The notes: generated from the sequence alone by a model not told the origin. A DNA stretch of 63,347 bases from Pseudomonas sp. CBZ-4 (GCF_000346755.1 NZ_ANNV01000063.1:1-63347), one strand, 5' to 3'; shown: positions 7,096-19,540, counted from the stretch's first letter. Numbers and translations are program-made.

Positions 7096-7572
7096 AGATT
7101 TGAGTCCTAGGTCCTGAAGCGTGAGGCAGCGTCCTCCGGCACTACTGCTAAAAAGGGTAAAAGACGGATATCGGCTGGCTATATAGCGAGCAGGGGCATT
7201 TGCCACACGCATAGGTATATGCGCGTTTCCGAGATTAATGTTCGGTAGCGTCGGAGGTCGTTGTGGGCTACAGAAATTCTAGGGCCGTAAGGCTTCTAGG
7301 GGCACAACGGACTGAGAGTGTTCTGCCAGATACGCAAATCAACCAATTGCAGTTGCTGCGGCCCGTTCAGCGGATGCGAACGAGGCGAAAGTTTTTAACG
7401 TCGTTACCAAGGCGACGTGGCGGACCTTTGCGGATCGATAGGGATCGCTTGGGACGGAGACTTTTTAACATGAGAGTGCCGGGCTGGCAATCAGCAGTGC
7501 TCTGCCTTGGTTGGGAAAGGGTGCCCAACCAGGGCAGTGGTTATCTGAGAGCTCAGCGTTTATCGGGCTCAA
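7096..7572. other. Intergenic region upstream of alpA-like gene, with long hairpin
   Basis: About 480 bases between the Type ISP gene (stop 7573) and the alpA-like gene, both on the minus strand. No convincing gene was seen on either strand. A 14-bp inverted repeat lies at 7502-7515 / 7524-7537 with an 8-base loop and one wobble pair. Just left of it is a TCAGCAGTG sequence that resembles the 11-mer behind mobI. The region should contain the alpA promoter and its operator. Confidence 0.4.
7502..7537. repeat. 14-bp inverted repeat
   Basis: CTGCCTTGGTTGGG (7502-7515) pairs with CCCAACCAGGGCAG (7524-7537) around 8 bases, with a single T-G wobble. It lies 36 bases beyond the stop of the Type ISP gene. 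It could end that transcript, although no T-run follows on the minus strand, or be a protein-binding site. Confidence 0.5.
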
Positions 7573-10500
7573 CTAGTTATCTGTAGCGATATCGAGCTTG
7601 GGCAGCGCCTTGACGATTCTCTGGGTTTCCAGGCTAACAGTGACCACGCGCTGGAACAGCTCCAGAGGGTACTTGGGGTTGCCCATGGTTTCCACGGCCC
7701 AGTCGTTGGCGTCGTTGACGATGCCGCTGGCTTTGTCGGTGCGCACGGCTTGGCGCTCCATCACCCAGTCCAACGCGGCCTTGCCGTTGACCACATAGTC
7801 CCATGCCGCCTCAGGGATGCCCTTGAGGGTGATGCGGTGGTTGTAGATGACGGCGCTCTTGTCGCCCTTCTTGGCGAACTTCATCTTCTCCACGCGGTAA
7901 TCTGCGTCGGTGAGCGTGCTCTTGGCCTCGATGGTCAGCGGGTAGGGCTCGACGGTTTCGTAGTTCAGGTGAAGCTCGGCCAGGGCACGGCCAGCCTTGC
8001 TGAACGCCCAGAAGTCGACGGCGTTCTTCACTGCCGGGATACGCGGCAGCTCCTTGCTCAGATTGTCGGCAAAGCGCTCGCGGTAGTCCGGGGAATGGAG
8101 GATACCGTAGACGTAGTAGAACAGGTCTTCTTTGCTGATCTGCTCGCCAGGGTAGGCTGCTTGGAAATGAGCAAGGCCGGTGTCAGTAATTGCATTGCGG
8201 CTGCGCAAGCCACCTTCAGTTGACTTGGAAAAGAGATCGTTCTCTGCGGGGTGGGGGGCTTCGTCGTAGAGGTAGAGGGGGAAGCATTGGTATCCCCCCA
8301 TGCCTGGAGCCAAATTCAGATCCGGAATACGATTAACTATTAGTGCCGAGAATCCTTTATCCCCGCCTAAGCCAGGAACACAAATTCCTATATTCTGACT
8401 AGGCGATCTTGGAAAAATTCGTGGCATCTGGCCTACTCGATGAATAACAGACGCATCATAAACCAGCCACTGTTTGGTAAATGGTCGGTAGAGGGCATGA
8501 CATAGAGCATCGCCATCGAAGCTATGCTGAATACCGCTCGCCGCATCGGCTAACAAGCTACTTGTCCAGCTAATTTTTGTGGGGTCGTTACAAACCAATT
8601 GAACAGCTTGGGCAATCCGATCTTTCTTTGTTCCTTTCAGATCGGCGTTGGTGAGAGCCGTCACCTCTTTGTGATAGACGGCCAGCATATCGCTGACATT
8701 CTCAGCCACAGCGATTTTGCTTGAGTTGTAAACCCAAACGTCTCGTCCCGATTCAACTCCTCGTGAGTAGTTCTCAAACAAGCTCGGTGCTGATTTGTCC
8801 TCCTTATCGCCCAAAACTATGAAATGGTTGAAGCTGTCGTCACGCTGTTTGAGCCAGTCACCGTGCTCATCCGGGGTGATGGTTTGCCAATTCCTAATGC
8901 CTTCCACGCTGACGTAGCTGGCGATCAGCTCTAGTTTTTCCTCGCGGCTGAGATAGTCACCAATATCGTGGAAATAAATCTGACCGTGAGCCGGTGATTG
9001 AGGGTTCTTGACCAACAATGAGATTGCGATAGGGGCGCGACTGCCACTGCCGAAAATCTTGCCACCTTCCTTGCGGGAGGTTTCGCCGCTTGTGCGCTGA
9101 TTACCACGTAAATGGAACACATAGAGGCTGGAGAACTCATCCACCAAACACTTGCGAACGCCATCTGCTGTGTTGGATTCAACAAACCCCGCATTGGTTA
9201 CAAATCCGATAATGCCTGCTCCCCCTATACGATCACTGGCCCATCGAATAGCTCGAATGTAGCTGTCGTACAAGGCGTTTTTATTGGTCGCAGCTGAGCG
9301 CGCAGCATAACTTTCACGAATGGAGGAATCGAGATTGAGATAGGCCAAATTAGCATTGTTGTCATTACCGCTATCCTGCTTCGCCGAATACGGTGGATTA
9401 CCCACAATCACCCGAATATCCAGCGCCTTCTGACGCTTACGCCGAGCGCTGTTGTCCTCCAACAGGGCGTCCACCAGGTCGTCTTTCTCGTACATTTGGA
9501 AGGTGTCGGTCAGACAGATACCTTCAAACGGCGCGTACTCATCGATTACTTCGCCGTGGTAGGCAGCTTCGATATTGATGGCAGCTATGTAGTAGGCCAG
9601 CAAAACCAACTCGTTGGCGTGGATTTCATTCTTGTACTTATGCGGCAGCTCTTCCGGTTTAATTAGACCTGACTGAATCAGGCGGGTGATAAAAGTACCG
9701 GTGCCGGTAAAGGGGTCGATGATGTGGACGCCCTTACTGCCCAGGGTCTGACCGAACTCTTGTTGCAGCAGGTGGTTGACGCTGTGAAGGATGAAGTCCA
9801 CCACCTCGACCGGGGTGTAAACGATACCCAGGCGCTCGGTCATCTTGGGGAAGGCGTTGCGGAAGAACTTGTCGTACAGCTCGACGATGATCTTCTGCTT
9901 GCCTTGGGCGTTGTTGATGCCGGCAGCGCGCTGACGCACGCTGGCGTAGAACTTCTCCAAGGTGTCAGCTTCCTTGGCCAGGTGGTGCTCATGAAGCGCG
10001 TCCAGCACGCCTTGCATGGCCTTGGACATGGGGTTGTTGCTGGCAAAACTGTACTCGTCAAACAGCGCATCGAATACCGGCTTGGTTACCAGGTGCTGGG
10101 CGAGCATTTCGACAATCTCGCCATCGCTGATGCTGTCGTTGAGGTCGTCGCGCAGCTCGGCGGCGAAGGCGTTGAAGGCAGCCTTTTCTTGGATGTTGGC
10201 CGGGTTCTCCAAGATGCCCTGGATGCGGTCAATATGGGTGCGGGCGATCTTGGCAATGTCGTTTGCCCAGTCTTCCCAGTGATGGCGGTTGCCGCACTTG
10301 TCGACGATTTTGGCGTAGATGGCCTTCTCGATTTCCCCCACCTCATAGGCCAGCTCCGCCTGCTGGGTCATCTGGCCTTCGACATCGTACTTAGCGCGTT
10401 TCTCACCAATGCCGTACTGGCCTTTGCCTGCCTGGCCGTTGCTGGTGCCGCTAGTTTTCCTGGCTTTTTTATCGGCCTTGTCGGTGATGGCGATGACTTC

Positions 10501-12477
10501 CATCTTGCGCGGGTCAGAGCCGATCAGGTCGAGCTTGTTGACCATGGCGTCGAAGCTGTCGTCGTGCGAACGCAGTGCCTGAAGCACCTGCCAGACCACT
10601 TTGTAGGTCTGGTTGTCATTAAGCGCTTCGTGGGGCTCCATGCCGGCCGGAATGACCACGGGCAGCACCACGTAGCCGCGTTTTTTACCCGGTGCGTTGC
10701 GCATCACCCGGCCCACCGATTGCACAACGTCGACCTGGGAATTGCGCGGGGTGAGGAAGAGCACGGCGTCAAGCGCCGGTACGTCCACACCTTCCGACAG
10801 GCAGCGCACGTTACTGAGGATGCGGCAGGTGTTGGCTGGCGGTTCTTCCTTAAGCCAGTTGAGCTTGGCTTCCTTGGCGCTGGCGTTCATGCCGCCATCG
10901 ACATGTGCGGCTTCGCAGATGATGCGTGAGGCCTCATCGATGTTTTCTGACTCCTGATAAGCCTCCACCACCGACTGGAACATGCTGGCGATGTTGATCG
11001 AGCTGACCTTGTGCTTGGTGCCCTTGTAGTTGGGCGAGATGACCTGGCAGAAAGCTACAGCGCGCCTCATGGGCTGATCATCACCCACCAGGTTTTCGGC
11101 CAATCCCTGCTTGGCCAGCGCCTTCCAGCAACCGACTATCTTGGCGGCGTCGTCTACCTTGAGCTGGTTGTTCTCGTCCTTCAGCATCTCCTGAAGGCGC
11201 CGGCTGATGGTGCTCTCCTCGACGGTGAGTACCAGCACCTTGTAATCGGTGAGCAGGCCCCGCTGAACGGCCTCGGAGAAGTTGATGACGAACAGCTCTT
11301 TGCCGTAGAGCGCGTCGTCATCCATCGAGCACAGGGTGACTTCACCGGACTCGGCCTTGAGCTTCGCGTTGTCACCGTAGATGCGCGGCGTGGCGGTCAT
11401 GTACAGACGTTTGGTGGCGCGGATGTAGTCGGCATCATGAACGCGCACAAAGTTGCTTTCGTCATCGTCGCCAAAGGTGGCGCCCGTGGTGCGGTGCGCT
11501 TCGTCGCAGATCACCAGATCGAAAGCGGCCAGGCCATGATCAGCCTGGGCACGGCTGATCACGTCGATGGAGTGATAGGTGGAGAACACTACGCTCATGT
11601 GCTCGGCATCATGGCGCTTGAGCATTTCCGCTGCGAGGCGATCTGCCTTAGTGGTGGCTGGGTAGCGTAGCTCGTGGGTGAACACCTGAACCGCGTCATC
11701 CTCTGCTTTGCGCTTCTTGCCAACGTCGCTGTCGGAGCAGACGGCAAAGCTGTGGAGCGGGGTTGCGCTTTCCTGCGTCCATTCGGTAAGGGTCTGCGAT
11801 AGCAGCGACAGGCTGGGCACCAAGAACAGTACACGCTTACCCTTACCGGCCTGCTGCTCGGCAATTTTCAGGCTGGTGAAGGTCTTGCCGGTGCCGCAGG
11901 CCATGATCAGCTTGCCGCGTTCTGCGTCCTTGAGGCCAGCGGCCACGGCATTCAACGCGGTTTGCTGGTGCTCTCGCAGCTGCTTCTTGGCCTTGAGAGC
12001 GACTGCCTGATTGGGCTGGTACTTGGCCCAGTCTATCTGGCTGTCTTCCAGGGCTTGCAGGTCGATTTTACTGACCGGAGGCTGCTGGCCCTGCAACGCG
12101 TCCTCAGCGTGCTCGCTCCAGTTGTTGGTGGTGGCGACGATGAAGCGGTGCGAGAACGGTGCCTTGCCCGAGGCGGTGAAGAAACTGTCTATGTCCTTCT
12201 TCTGGACCTTGTAGTCCTCGGCGTACAGCTTGCACTGGATGGCGTGGTACTCGCCGGTGCCTTGGGTGCGAGCCACTAAATCAATGCCCGCATCCTTGCC
12301 ACTGAGGCTTTGTTCCTTCGCCCACTCCGCATACGTCCATACTCTGTCGTAAAGGTCACGGTAGGTGGCTTCGTTGCGGAGGTAAGTGCAAATCAGCTCT
12401 TCGAAGTAAGTACCTTTTTCGCGTTCGGTGACAGAAGCGCTGCGGTAGGTATTCAGCAAAGCTGATAAGGCTGACAT
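7573..12477 (-). CDS. Type ISP restriction-modification protein (nuclease-helicase-methyltransferase)
   Basis: A single polypeptide of 1634 residues that combines restriction and modification, as in LlaGI and LlaBIII. The N-terminal Mrr-like nuclease has Asp66 (AGIDLV) and QCK at 81-83. A superfamily 2 translocase follows: Walker A GTGKT (195-199), DEAH (325-328), TATP (361-364) and motif VI QSVGRVMR (586-593). A helical coupler (about 690-880) leads to an N6-adenine methyltransferase with DPFTGTGTF (921-929) and NPPY (1027-1030). The last 500 residues should hold the target recognition domain. Such enzymes methylate one strand of an asymmetric site and cut between two head-to-head sites after translocation. 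All motifs are intact, so it is probably an active phage-defence cargo. It needs no partner gene. Confidence 0.92.
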   Translation of the reverse strand: MSALSALLNTYRSASVTEREKGTYFEELICTYLRNEATYRDLYDRVWTYAEWAKEQSLSGKDAGIDLVARTQGTGEYHAIQCKLYAEDYKVQKKDIDSFFTASGKAPFSHRFIVATTNNWSEHAEDALQGQQPPVSKIDLQALEDSQIDWAKYQPNQAVALKAKKQLREHQQTALNAVAAGLKDAERGKLIMACGTGKTFTSLKIAEQQAGKGKRVLFLVPSLSLLSQTLTEWTQESATPLHSFAVCSDSDVGKKRKAEDDAVQVFTHELRYPATTKADRLAAEMLKRHDAEHMSVVFSTYHSIDVISRAQADHGLAAFDLVICDEAHRTTGATFGDDDESNFVRVHDADYIRATKRLYMTATPRIYGDNAKLKAESGEVTLCSMDDDALYGKELFVINFSEAVQRGLLTDYKVLVLTVEESTISRRLQEMLKDENNQLKVDDAAKIVGCWKALAKQGLAENLVGDDQPMRRAVAFCQVISPNYKGTKHKVSSINIASMFQSVVEAYQESENIDEASRIICEAAHVDGGMNASAKEAKLNWLKEEPPANTCRILSNVRCLSEGVDVPALDAVLFLTPRNSQVDVVQSVGRVMRNAPGKKRGYVVLPVVIPAGMEPHEALNDNQTYKVVWQVLQALRSHDDSFDAMVNKLDLIGSDPRKMEVIAITDKADKKARKTSGTSNGQAGKGQYGIGEKRAKYDVEGQMTQQAELAYEVGEIEKAIYAKIVDKCGNRHHWEDWANDIAKIARTHIDRIQGILENPANIQEKAAFNAFAAELRDDLNDSISDGEIVEMLAQHLVTKPVFDALFDEYSFASNNPMSKAMQGVLDALHEHHLAKEADTLEKFYASVRQRAAGINNAQGKQKIIVELYDKFFRNAFPKMTERLGIVYTPVEVVDFILHSVNHLLQQEFGQTLGSKGVHIIDPFTGTGTFITRLIQSGLIKPEELPHKYKNEIHANELVLLAYYIAAINIEAAYHGEVIDEYAPFEGICLTDTFQMYEKDDLVDALLEDNSARRKRQKALDIRVIVGNPPYSAKQDSGNDNNANLAYLNLDSSIRESYAARSAATNKNALYDSYIRAIRWASDRIGGAGIIGFVTNAGFVESNTADGVRKCLVDEFSSLYVFHLRGNQRTSGETSRKEGGKIFGSGSRAPIAISLLVKNPQSPAHGQIYFHDIGDYLSREEKLELIASYVSVEGIRNWQTITPDEHGDWLKQRDDSFNHFIVLGDKEDKSAPSLFENYSRGVESGRDVWVYNSSKIAVAENVSDMLAVYHKEVTALTNADLKGTKKDRIAQAVQLVCNDPTKISWTSSLLADAASGIQHSFDGDALCHALYRPFTKQWLVYDASVIHRVGQMPRIFPRSPSQNIGICVPGLGGDKGFSALIVNRIPDLNLAPGMGGYQCFPLYLYDEAPHPAENDLFSKSTEGGLRSRNAITDTGLAHFQAAYPGEQISKEDLFYYVYGILHSPDYRERFADNLSKELPRIPAVKNAVDFWAFSKAGRALAELHLNYETVEPYPLTIEAKSTLTDADYRVEKMKFAKKGDKSAVIYNHRITLKGIPEAAWDYVVNGKAALDWVMERQAVRTDKASGIVNDANDWAVETMGNPKYPLELFQRVVTVSLETQRIVKALPKLDIATDN

Positions 12478-12496
12478 CGGTAGGAATTCCTTTTGG

Positions 12497-12535
12497 ACTG
12501 CGCCTGGCGCATTACAGGCGCCAAATCGGCGCAGT
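12497..12535. promoter_or_regulatory. Nested inverted repeat upstream of Type ISP gene
   Basis: ACTGCGCC (12497-12504) pairs with GGCGCAGT (12528-12535), and directly inside it TGGCGC (12505-12510) pairs with GCGCCA (12518-12523). This gives a 14-bp stem with a 4-base bulge, 20 to 58 bases upstream of the Type ISP start on the minus strand. It may be an operator, or the transcript end of the integrase gene. Confidence 0.45.
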
Positions 12536-12617
12536 TTAGCAATTCAGCCAGTACTGGAGCGATAAGATAGTGCTCGTATTAGCTTGAAGGCTTGCTGGCT
12601 GATGGGGGCGCTTGCAT

Positions 12618-13823
12618 TCAGCGTTTTATCGAGTCCAAAAAGTCGGCCCAGATCTGCATCATTTCACGCCGCTCCGGCAAGAAGGTGGTTCGATCGTACG
12701 CACGTCCCAGCGGATTTTTTACCGTGTGAGCAAGCTGATGCTCCAGAAGATCGGGGCGAAACCCCAGCACCTCAGCGCCTATGGTTCTCGCTGTCGCACG
12801 AAAGCCGTGCCCAGTCATTTCGTCGCCGCTGATGTCCATGCGGCGTAACGCGCTGAGTACTGCATTGTTGGACATCGGCCGGTCGCCTCCTCGTGCCGAG
12901 GGGAAGGCGTACCGATGTCTGCCGGTGAGTGGTTTCAGCTCGCGCAGAACCGCGATTGCTTGTTGGCTGAGAGGAACCAAATGATCCGGCCGATCCTGTT
13001 TGGTGGCAGTGAGCCCTTTCATCTTGTGGCCGGGAATCAACCACTCGCCCGCATCCAGATTGACCTCCGACCACTCCATGTGGCGCAGGTCACCGGGCCG
13101 GCAGAACAGCAATGGGGCCAGTTTGAGTGCACAACAAACAGGCATTGTTCCCGTGTAGCTATCCAGTGCTTTGAGCAGTGCCCCGAGTTTTTCAGGATCG
13201 GTCACGGCAGCAAAGTGTTTCACCCGCTTGGCTGGGAGCGTCCGTGAGAGATTCCCTATCTGGTTGGGCGGGGTGATGCCGGCAGCTTCGGCGAACTCAA
13301 AAATCTGTTTGTAGATCTGGGCAACACGACGCGCCGTCTCGCGAGCGCCGCGCTTGATAATGCGCTGGAGGTTTTCGACCAGCATGGGCGTGCTGATGCT
13401 GCTAATCGGGAGTTTTCCCAGCCAGGGGAAGGCATTGAGCTCAAGGCGCTGCCGTACAGTCCGGGTGTACTCCGGGTCCCAGGAGGATTCGCGAATATTG
13501 AGCCACTGCGTGGCAACCGATTCAAAAGTGTGCTGGTGATCAAGTTGGCTGACCACCTTGGCCATGCGTCTTTGCAGCGAAGGATCTTGGCCGCTGGCAA
13601 GTTGGACGCGAGCGTCATCACGTTTGCGCCGAGCTTCCTGCAAGCCGACCTCAGGGTAAACACCAAGAGCCAGGCGTTTTTCCTTTCCCAAAAAACGGTA
13701 TTTCAAGCGCCAGTAACGGCCTCCGTTGGGCTGCACTTCAAGGTACAGACCCTGTTCGTCGTATAGCCGATAGGGCTTGTCCTGGGGCTTAGCGTTGCGG
13801 CAGTTGGTGTCTTTCAGGGGCAT
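12618..13823 (-). CDS. P4-type tyrosine integrase
   Basis: A 401-residue site-specific recombinase. The N-terminal arm-binding domain (DUF4102 type) reads LKDTNCRNAKPQDKPYRLYD, with the usual GGRYWRLKYR block. The catalytic domain shows the Arg in CRPGDLRHMEW, the H-x-x-R box in GHGFRATART, a following His in EHQLAHTVKN and the nucleophilic Tyr in RAYDRTTF. The ATG at 13823 gives the usual MPLKDT start; a GTG at 13832 lies too close to the GAGAGGA binding site. Facing the 3' end of ssrA about 175 bases away, it should integrate the element there. Two GGGGGCATA repeats on the minus strand (13862-13882) lie upstream, a pattern I associate with this integrase class. Confidence 0.95.
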   Translation of the reverse strand: MPLKDTNCRNAKPQDKPYRLYDEQGLYLEVQPNGGRYWRLKYRFLGKEKRLALGVYPEVGLQEARRKRDDARVQLASGQDPSLQRRMAKVVSQLDHQHTFESVATQWLNIRESSWDPEYTRTVRQRLELNAFPWLGKLPISSISTPMLVENLQRIIKRGARETARRVAQIYKQIFEFAEAAGITPPNQIGNLSRTLPAKRVKHFAAVTDPEKLGALLKALDSYTGTMPVCCALKLAPLLFCRPGDLRHMEWSEVNLDAGEWLIPGHKMKGLTATKQDRPDHLVPLSQQAIAVLRELKPLTGRHRYAFPSARGGDRPMSNNAVLSALRRMDISGDEMTGHGFRATARTIGAEVLGFRPDLLEHQLAHTVKNPLGRAYDRTTFLPERREMMQIWADFLDSIKR

Positions 13824-13930
13824 TGGGGGCACATCCTCTCCGAGCGAGCTGATGAGCGTTTTATGCCCCCATATATGCCCCCGTCAACTGTGGGATGCCC
13901 TGGGATCAGGTGGGAAAACGCGGGCAAGAA

Positions 13931-13972
13931 AAAAGCCGTAAAGCTTTGATTTCTCTAGGCTTTACGGCTTTT
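13931..13972 (-). terminator. Terminator of ssrA
   Basis: AAAAGCCGTAAAGC (13931-13944) pairs with GCTTTACGGCTTTT (13959-13972). Read on the minus strand the hairpin lies 25 bases beyond the CCA end of tmRNA and is followed by a T-run. Because it lies on the element side of the insertion point, it may have been supplied by the element. Confidence 0.8.
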
Positions 13973-13996
13973 CTGGGTCTTCCTGGGAAGACTAAA

Positions 13997-14393
13997 TGGT
14001 GGAGCCGGGGGGATTTGAACCCCCGTCCGCCAGTACTCCGCTGTCGGTACTACATGCGTAGCCGTTTCTATTAAGTTAACCCTCAGCGACCCGAAGGGCA
14101 GGGTGCTTTGGGCGAGTTGTGTAAGTTTTAGCCGCTTCGTCCACAACGTACTGCACGGCGATTCTGTTCTATATGACAATCACTTTGGGTTTACAGACAT
14201 CCCCTGGTGATTGCTGGACCCGAAGGTACCAGAAGCTCAGGGCTAAGGCTGCTTACGCAGCGAGAGCGAATTCCTGGCCGTAGTTTTCGTCATTGGCAAC
14301 TATAAGAAGTTGCAACAGTGGATTTACGAGTTCTGTTACCAACTCGGCATGCACCTAAAGTTTCGCAACCGGCGTCGAATCCTAAACGGCCCC
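13997..14393 (-). ncRNA. ssrA: Transfer-messenger RNA
   Basis: A tmRNA of about 397 nt. It begins with GGGGCCGTTT (5' end near 14393) and ends in a tRNA-like T-arm and acceptor stem with GGCTCCACCA (3' end 13997). The tag frame (14253-14297) encodes ANDENYGQEFALAA followed by TAA; with the alanine from charged tmRNA the tag is one residue longer. It frees stalled ribosomes and marks the unfinished protein for ClpXP/ClpAP. Its protein partner SmpB is encoded at 20557-21039. The 3' end is the likely attachment site of the mobile element to its left, and the functional end is preserved. Confidence 0.95.
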
Positions 14394-14497
14394 GTGCTTG
14401 TAACTCGTTGTTTCATAGTGAGTGACAAGCCTGTGCAGTGTACGCCAAACCGTCACGGAAGGCCAACCCGAAGGTTGGCCTCGAGCGGGTGAGGCGC

Positions 14498-14776
14498 CTA
14501 TTGGCCGCCTTTCTCGCTGTTCTGCAGATCCTGCAGGGCCTTGGAGGTGATCTCGATGCACTTTTTGTCATCACCTGCGGCATGGGCAGCCTTGGCCGAC
14601 GCGACGGCTGTGTCGATCTCGCCACTTTTGCCAGTGCTGTCGGTGGCGAGTGTCGCTTTACCGTCGTTGATTTTGTTGAGATTGATCTCGCACAGGTCTT
14701 TGTCACCGGCAGCGAAAACGGGGGAGGCCAGCATCGCAGCGGTGATGAACAAGCCAGCAAGAGCGGAACGCTTCAT
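14498..14776 (-). CDS. Small exported protein, unknown function
   Basis: A 92-residue precursor starting at the ATG at 14776 behind AAGGAG. It has a clear signal peptide, KRSALAGLFITAAMLASPVFA, with cleavage after AxA near residue 22. The mature part is small, helical and Lys/Asp/Ala-rich, with two cysteines (DLCEI and KKCIEI) that may form a disulfide in the periplasm. The shape resembles small periplasmic proteins common in Pseudomonas, but I cannot assign a function. It is the first gene outside the mobile element, next to ssrA, with its own promoter likely between it and the lactate dehydrogenase gene. Confidence 0.7.
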   Translation of the reverse strand: MKRSALAGLFITAAMLASPVFAAGDKDLCEINLNKINDGKATLATDSTGKSGEIDTAVASAKAAHAAGDDKKCIEITSKALQDLQNSEKGGQ

Positions 14777-14912
14777 AGGGTATCTCCTTGCGCAAAAGGG
14801 CTCGACGCTGCTGGCGTTCACGGGCTGCCAGCGACATCACTGAGGGGCCTCGTTCGCCGAGGCCTATGCAGATGACTGCGTGGGCGCGCAGGGGTTCGGT
14901 TTTTTTGCTGGC

Positions 14913-17723
<2,811 letters not shown>

Positions 17724-17793
17724 CGGTCCTCCAGAAATAGCTGACGCCGGAATCGTGGTCCGGCGTCGATTCTTACTCTATTGCGTGCAGGCC

Positions 17794-19488
17794 TTAGTGC
17801 ACCAGCATACCGGTGAACCAGTAGGCCTGGGCCAGGGTGATCAGGCCGACGATGGTGGCAAAGAACAGGCTGTGCTTGAGCGTGAAGCGGAACAGGTCCG
17901 ATTCCTTGCCGACCAGGCCGGTGGCTGCGCAGGCCACGGCGATCGATTGCGGCGAGATCATCTTGCCGGTCACGCCGCCGCTGGTGTTTGCCGCGACCAG
18001 CAGGGTGTCATTGACGCCGATCTGGTGCGCAGTGGTGGCTTGCAGCGAGCTGAACAGGGCGTTGGACGAGGTGTCCGAGCCTGTCAGGAAAACCCCCAGC
18101 CAGCCGAGGAAAGGCGAGAAGAACGGGAAGGCTGCGCCCGTGCCGGCCAATACCAGCGCCATGGTGGACGACATGCCGGAGTAGTTGGTGACGAAGGCGA
18201 AGGCCAGCACCATGCCGATGGACAGGATCGGCCAGCGCAGCTCGTAGAAGGTTTCTTTTAAAGTGGTCAGACCAGTTTTGATGTCGATTTTCAGCACCAG
18301 CATCGAGATCAGCGCCGAGAAGAAAATCGCTGTACCGGTCGCGGAGATCGGGTCCAGTTTGAACACGGCTGGAATCGCGGTCGGGTTGGTCACGATCGGG
18401 GCCACCTTGACCACCAGTTGGTCCAGGTGCGGGATCGCGAAGTTGAACACCCAGCTGTACATCGAGCCGCCAGCGGCGAACATGGCCTTGAACGGCTTGA
18501 GGGTCCAGATGGTGACCAGCACGGTCAGGATCAAGAACGGCGACCAGGCCTTGAAAATTTCCCCCAGGCTGTAAGGCGATGCCACGGTGCTGCGCGGCAG
18601 ACCGAAGCCGCCGGCACTGGCGGTCACGGCGGCGCTGGTGGTCGCGCCGGCAATCTGTGCGCCTGCGGTGCGCTTGGGTTGCCAGACTTTCAGGAACAGG
18701 GTCAGGGAGATCAGGCTGGCCAGGGCCGAGGTGATGTCCGGCAGTTCCGGGCCGATGAAGTTGGACGTGAAGTACTGCGTGATGGCGAAGCTCAGGCCCG
18801 CGACCAGTGCGGCCGGCCAGGTTTCACGCACGCCGCGCAGGCCGTCCATCATGAACACCAGCCAGAACGGTACGAACAGCGACAGCAGCGGCAGTTGGCG
18901 GCCGGTCATGGCGCCAATCTTGAACGCGTCGATGCCGGTTACTTGGCCAGCAACGATGATCGGGATGCCCAGGGCGCCGAACGCCACTGGTGCGGTGTTG
19001 GCGATCAGGCACAGGCCGGCGGCGTACAACGGGTTGAAACCCAGGCCCACCAACAGCGCGGCGGTGATGGCCACGGGGGCGCCAAAGCCGGCAGCACCTT
19101 CGAGGAAGGCGCCGAAGCAGAAGCCAATCAACAATACTTGCAGGCGTTGGTCGTCAGTGATCGACAGGACCGAACTGCGGATGACTTCGAACTGGCCGCT
19201 CTTGACGGTCAATTTGTAGAGGAATACGGCAGCGACGATGATCCACGCGATGGGCCACAGGCCGTAGGCAAAACCGTAGCCGGCGGCGGCGAGCGCCATG
19301 TCCACGGGCATCTGGAAGGCAAAGATCGCCACCAGGATCGAAAGGGCCAGGGTGATACTGCCGGCCACGTGGCCTTTGAGGCGGAACACGGCCAGGGCCA
19401 GAAAGAAGAATACGATGGGAATAACGGCGGCCAGTGCGGACAGGCCGAGGCTGCCGAGAGGGCTGTAGAGCTGTTGCCAGGTTTGCAT
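17794..19488 (-). CDS. lldP: Lactate permease
   Basis: A 564-residue inner-membrane protein with many hydrophobic segments, of the LctP family that imports L- and D-lactate (and glycolate) with protons. Typical family blocks are visible: [11 protein letters not shown] near residue 135, [20 protein letters not shown] and the near C-terminal [20 protein letters not shown]. The length equals the family norm. It is the first gene of a minus-strand operon with the D-lactate dehydrogenase and is divergent from lldR. A palindromic LldR-type operator lies at 19541-19557, 53 bases upstream of its start, so the operon is probably derepressed by lactate. Confidence 0.93.
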   Translation of the reverse strand: MQTWQQLYSPLGSLGLSALAAVIPIVFFFLALAVFRLKGHVAGSITLALSILVAIFAFQMPVDMALAAAGYGFAYGLWPIAWIIVAAVFLYKLTVKSGQFEVIRSSVLSITDDQRLQVLLIGFCFGAFLEGAAGFGAPVAITAALLVGLGFNPLYAAGLCLIANTAPVAFGALGIPIIVAGQVTGIDAFKIGAMTGRQLPLLSLFVPFWLVFMMDGLRGVRETWPAALVAGLSFAITQYFTSNFIGPELPDITSALASLISLTLFLKVWQPKRTAGAQIAGATTSAAVTASAGGFGLPRSTVASPYSLGEIFKAWSPFLILTVLVTIWTLKPFKAMFAAGGSMYSWVFNFAIPHLDQLVVKVAPIVTNPTAIPAVFKLDPISATGTAIFFSALISMLVLKIDIKTGLTTLKETFYELRWPILSIGMVLAFAFVTNYSGMSSTMALVLAGTGAAFPFFSPFLGWLGVFLTGSDTSSNALFSSLQATTAHQIGVNDTLLVAANTSGGVTGKMISPQSIAVACAATGLVGKESDLFRFTLKHSLFFATIVGLITLAQAYWFTGMLVH

Positions 19489-19540
19489 ATGGGGTGGCCC
19501 CTAATTGTTGTTGGTCATGCATTTTTTTGTTAGCTTGGTT

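Noticed and set aside
7263..7586. 107-codon plus-strand frame upstream of the alpA-like gene
   Set aside because: Highly basic, low-quality translation across a hairpin and into the end of the Type ISP gene; no plausible start signal.
9724..10929. Long open frame (401 codons) on the plus strand inside the Type ISP gene
   Set aside because: It is antisense to the helicase and coupler part of a protein with all family motifs, and its translation has no recognisable domain; it results from the GC-rich codon pattern.
1..13996. Intact prophage
   Set aside because: No capsid, tail, terminase or lysis genes are visible; only integrase and AlpA-like genes are shared with phages, so a mobilisable island or satellite fits better.
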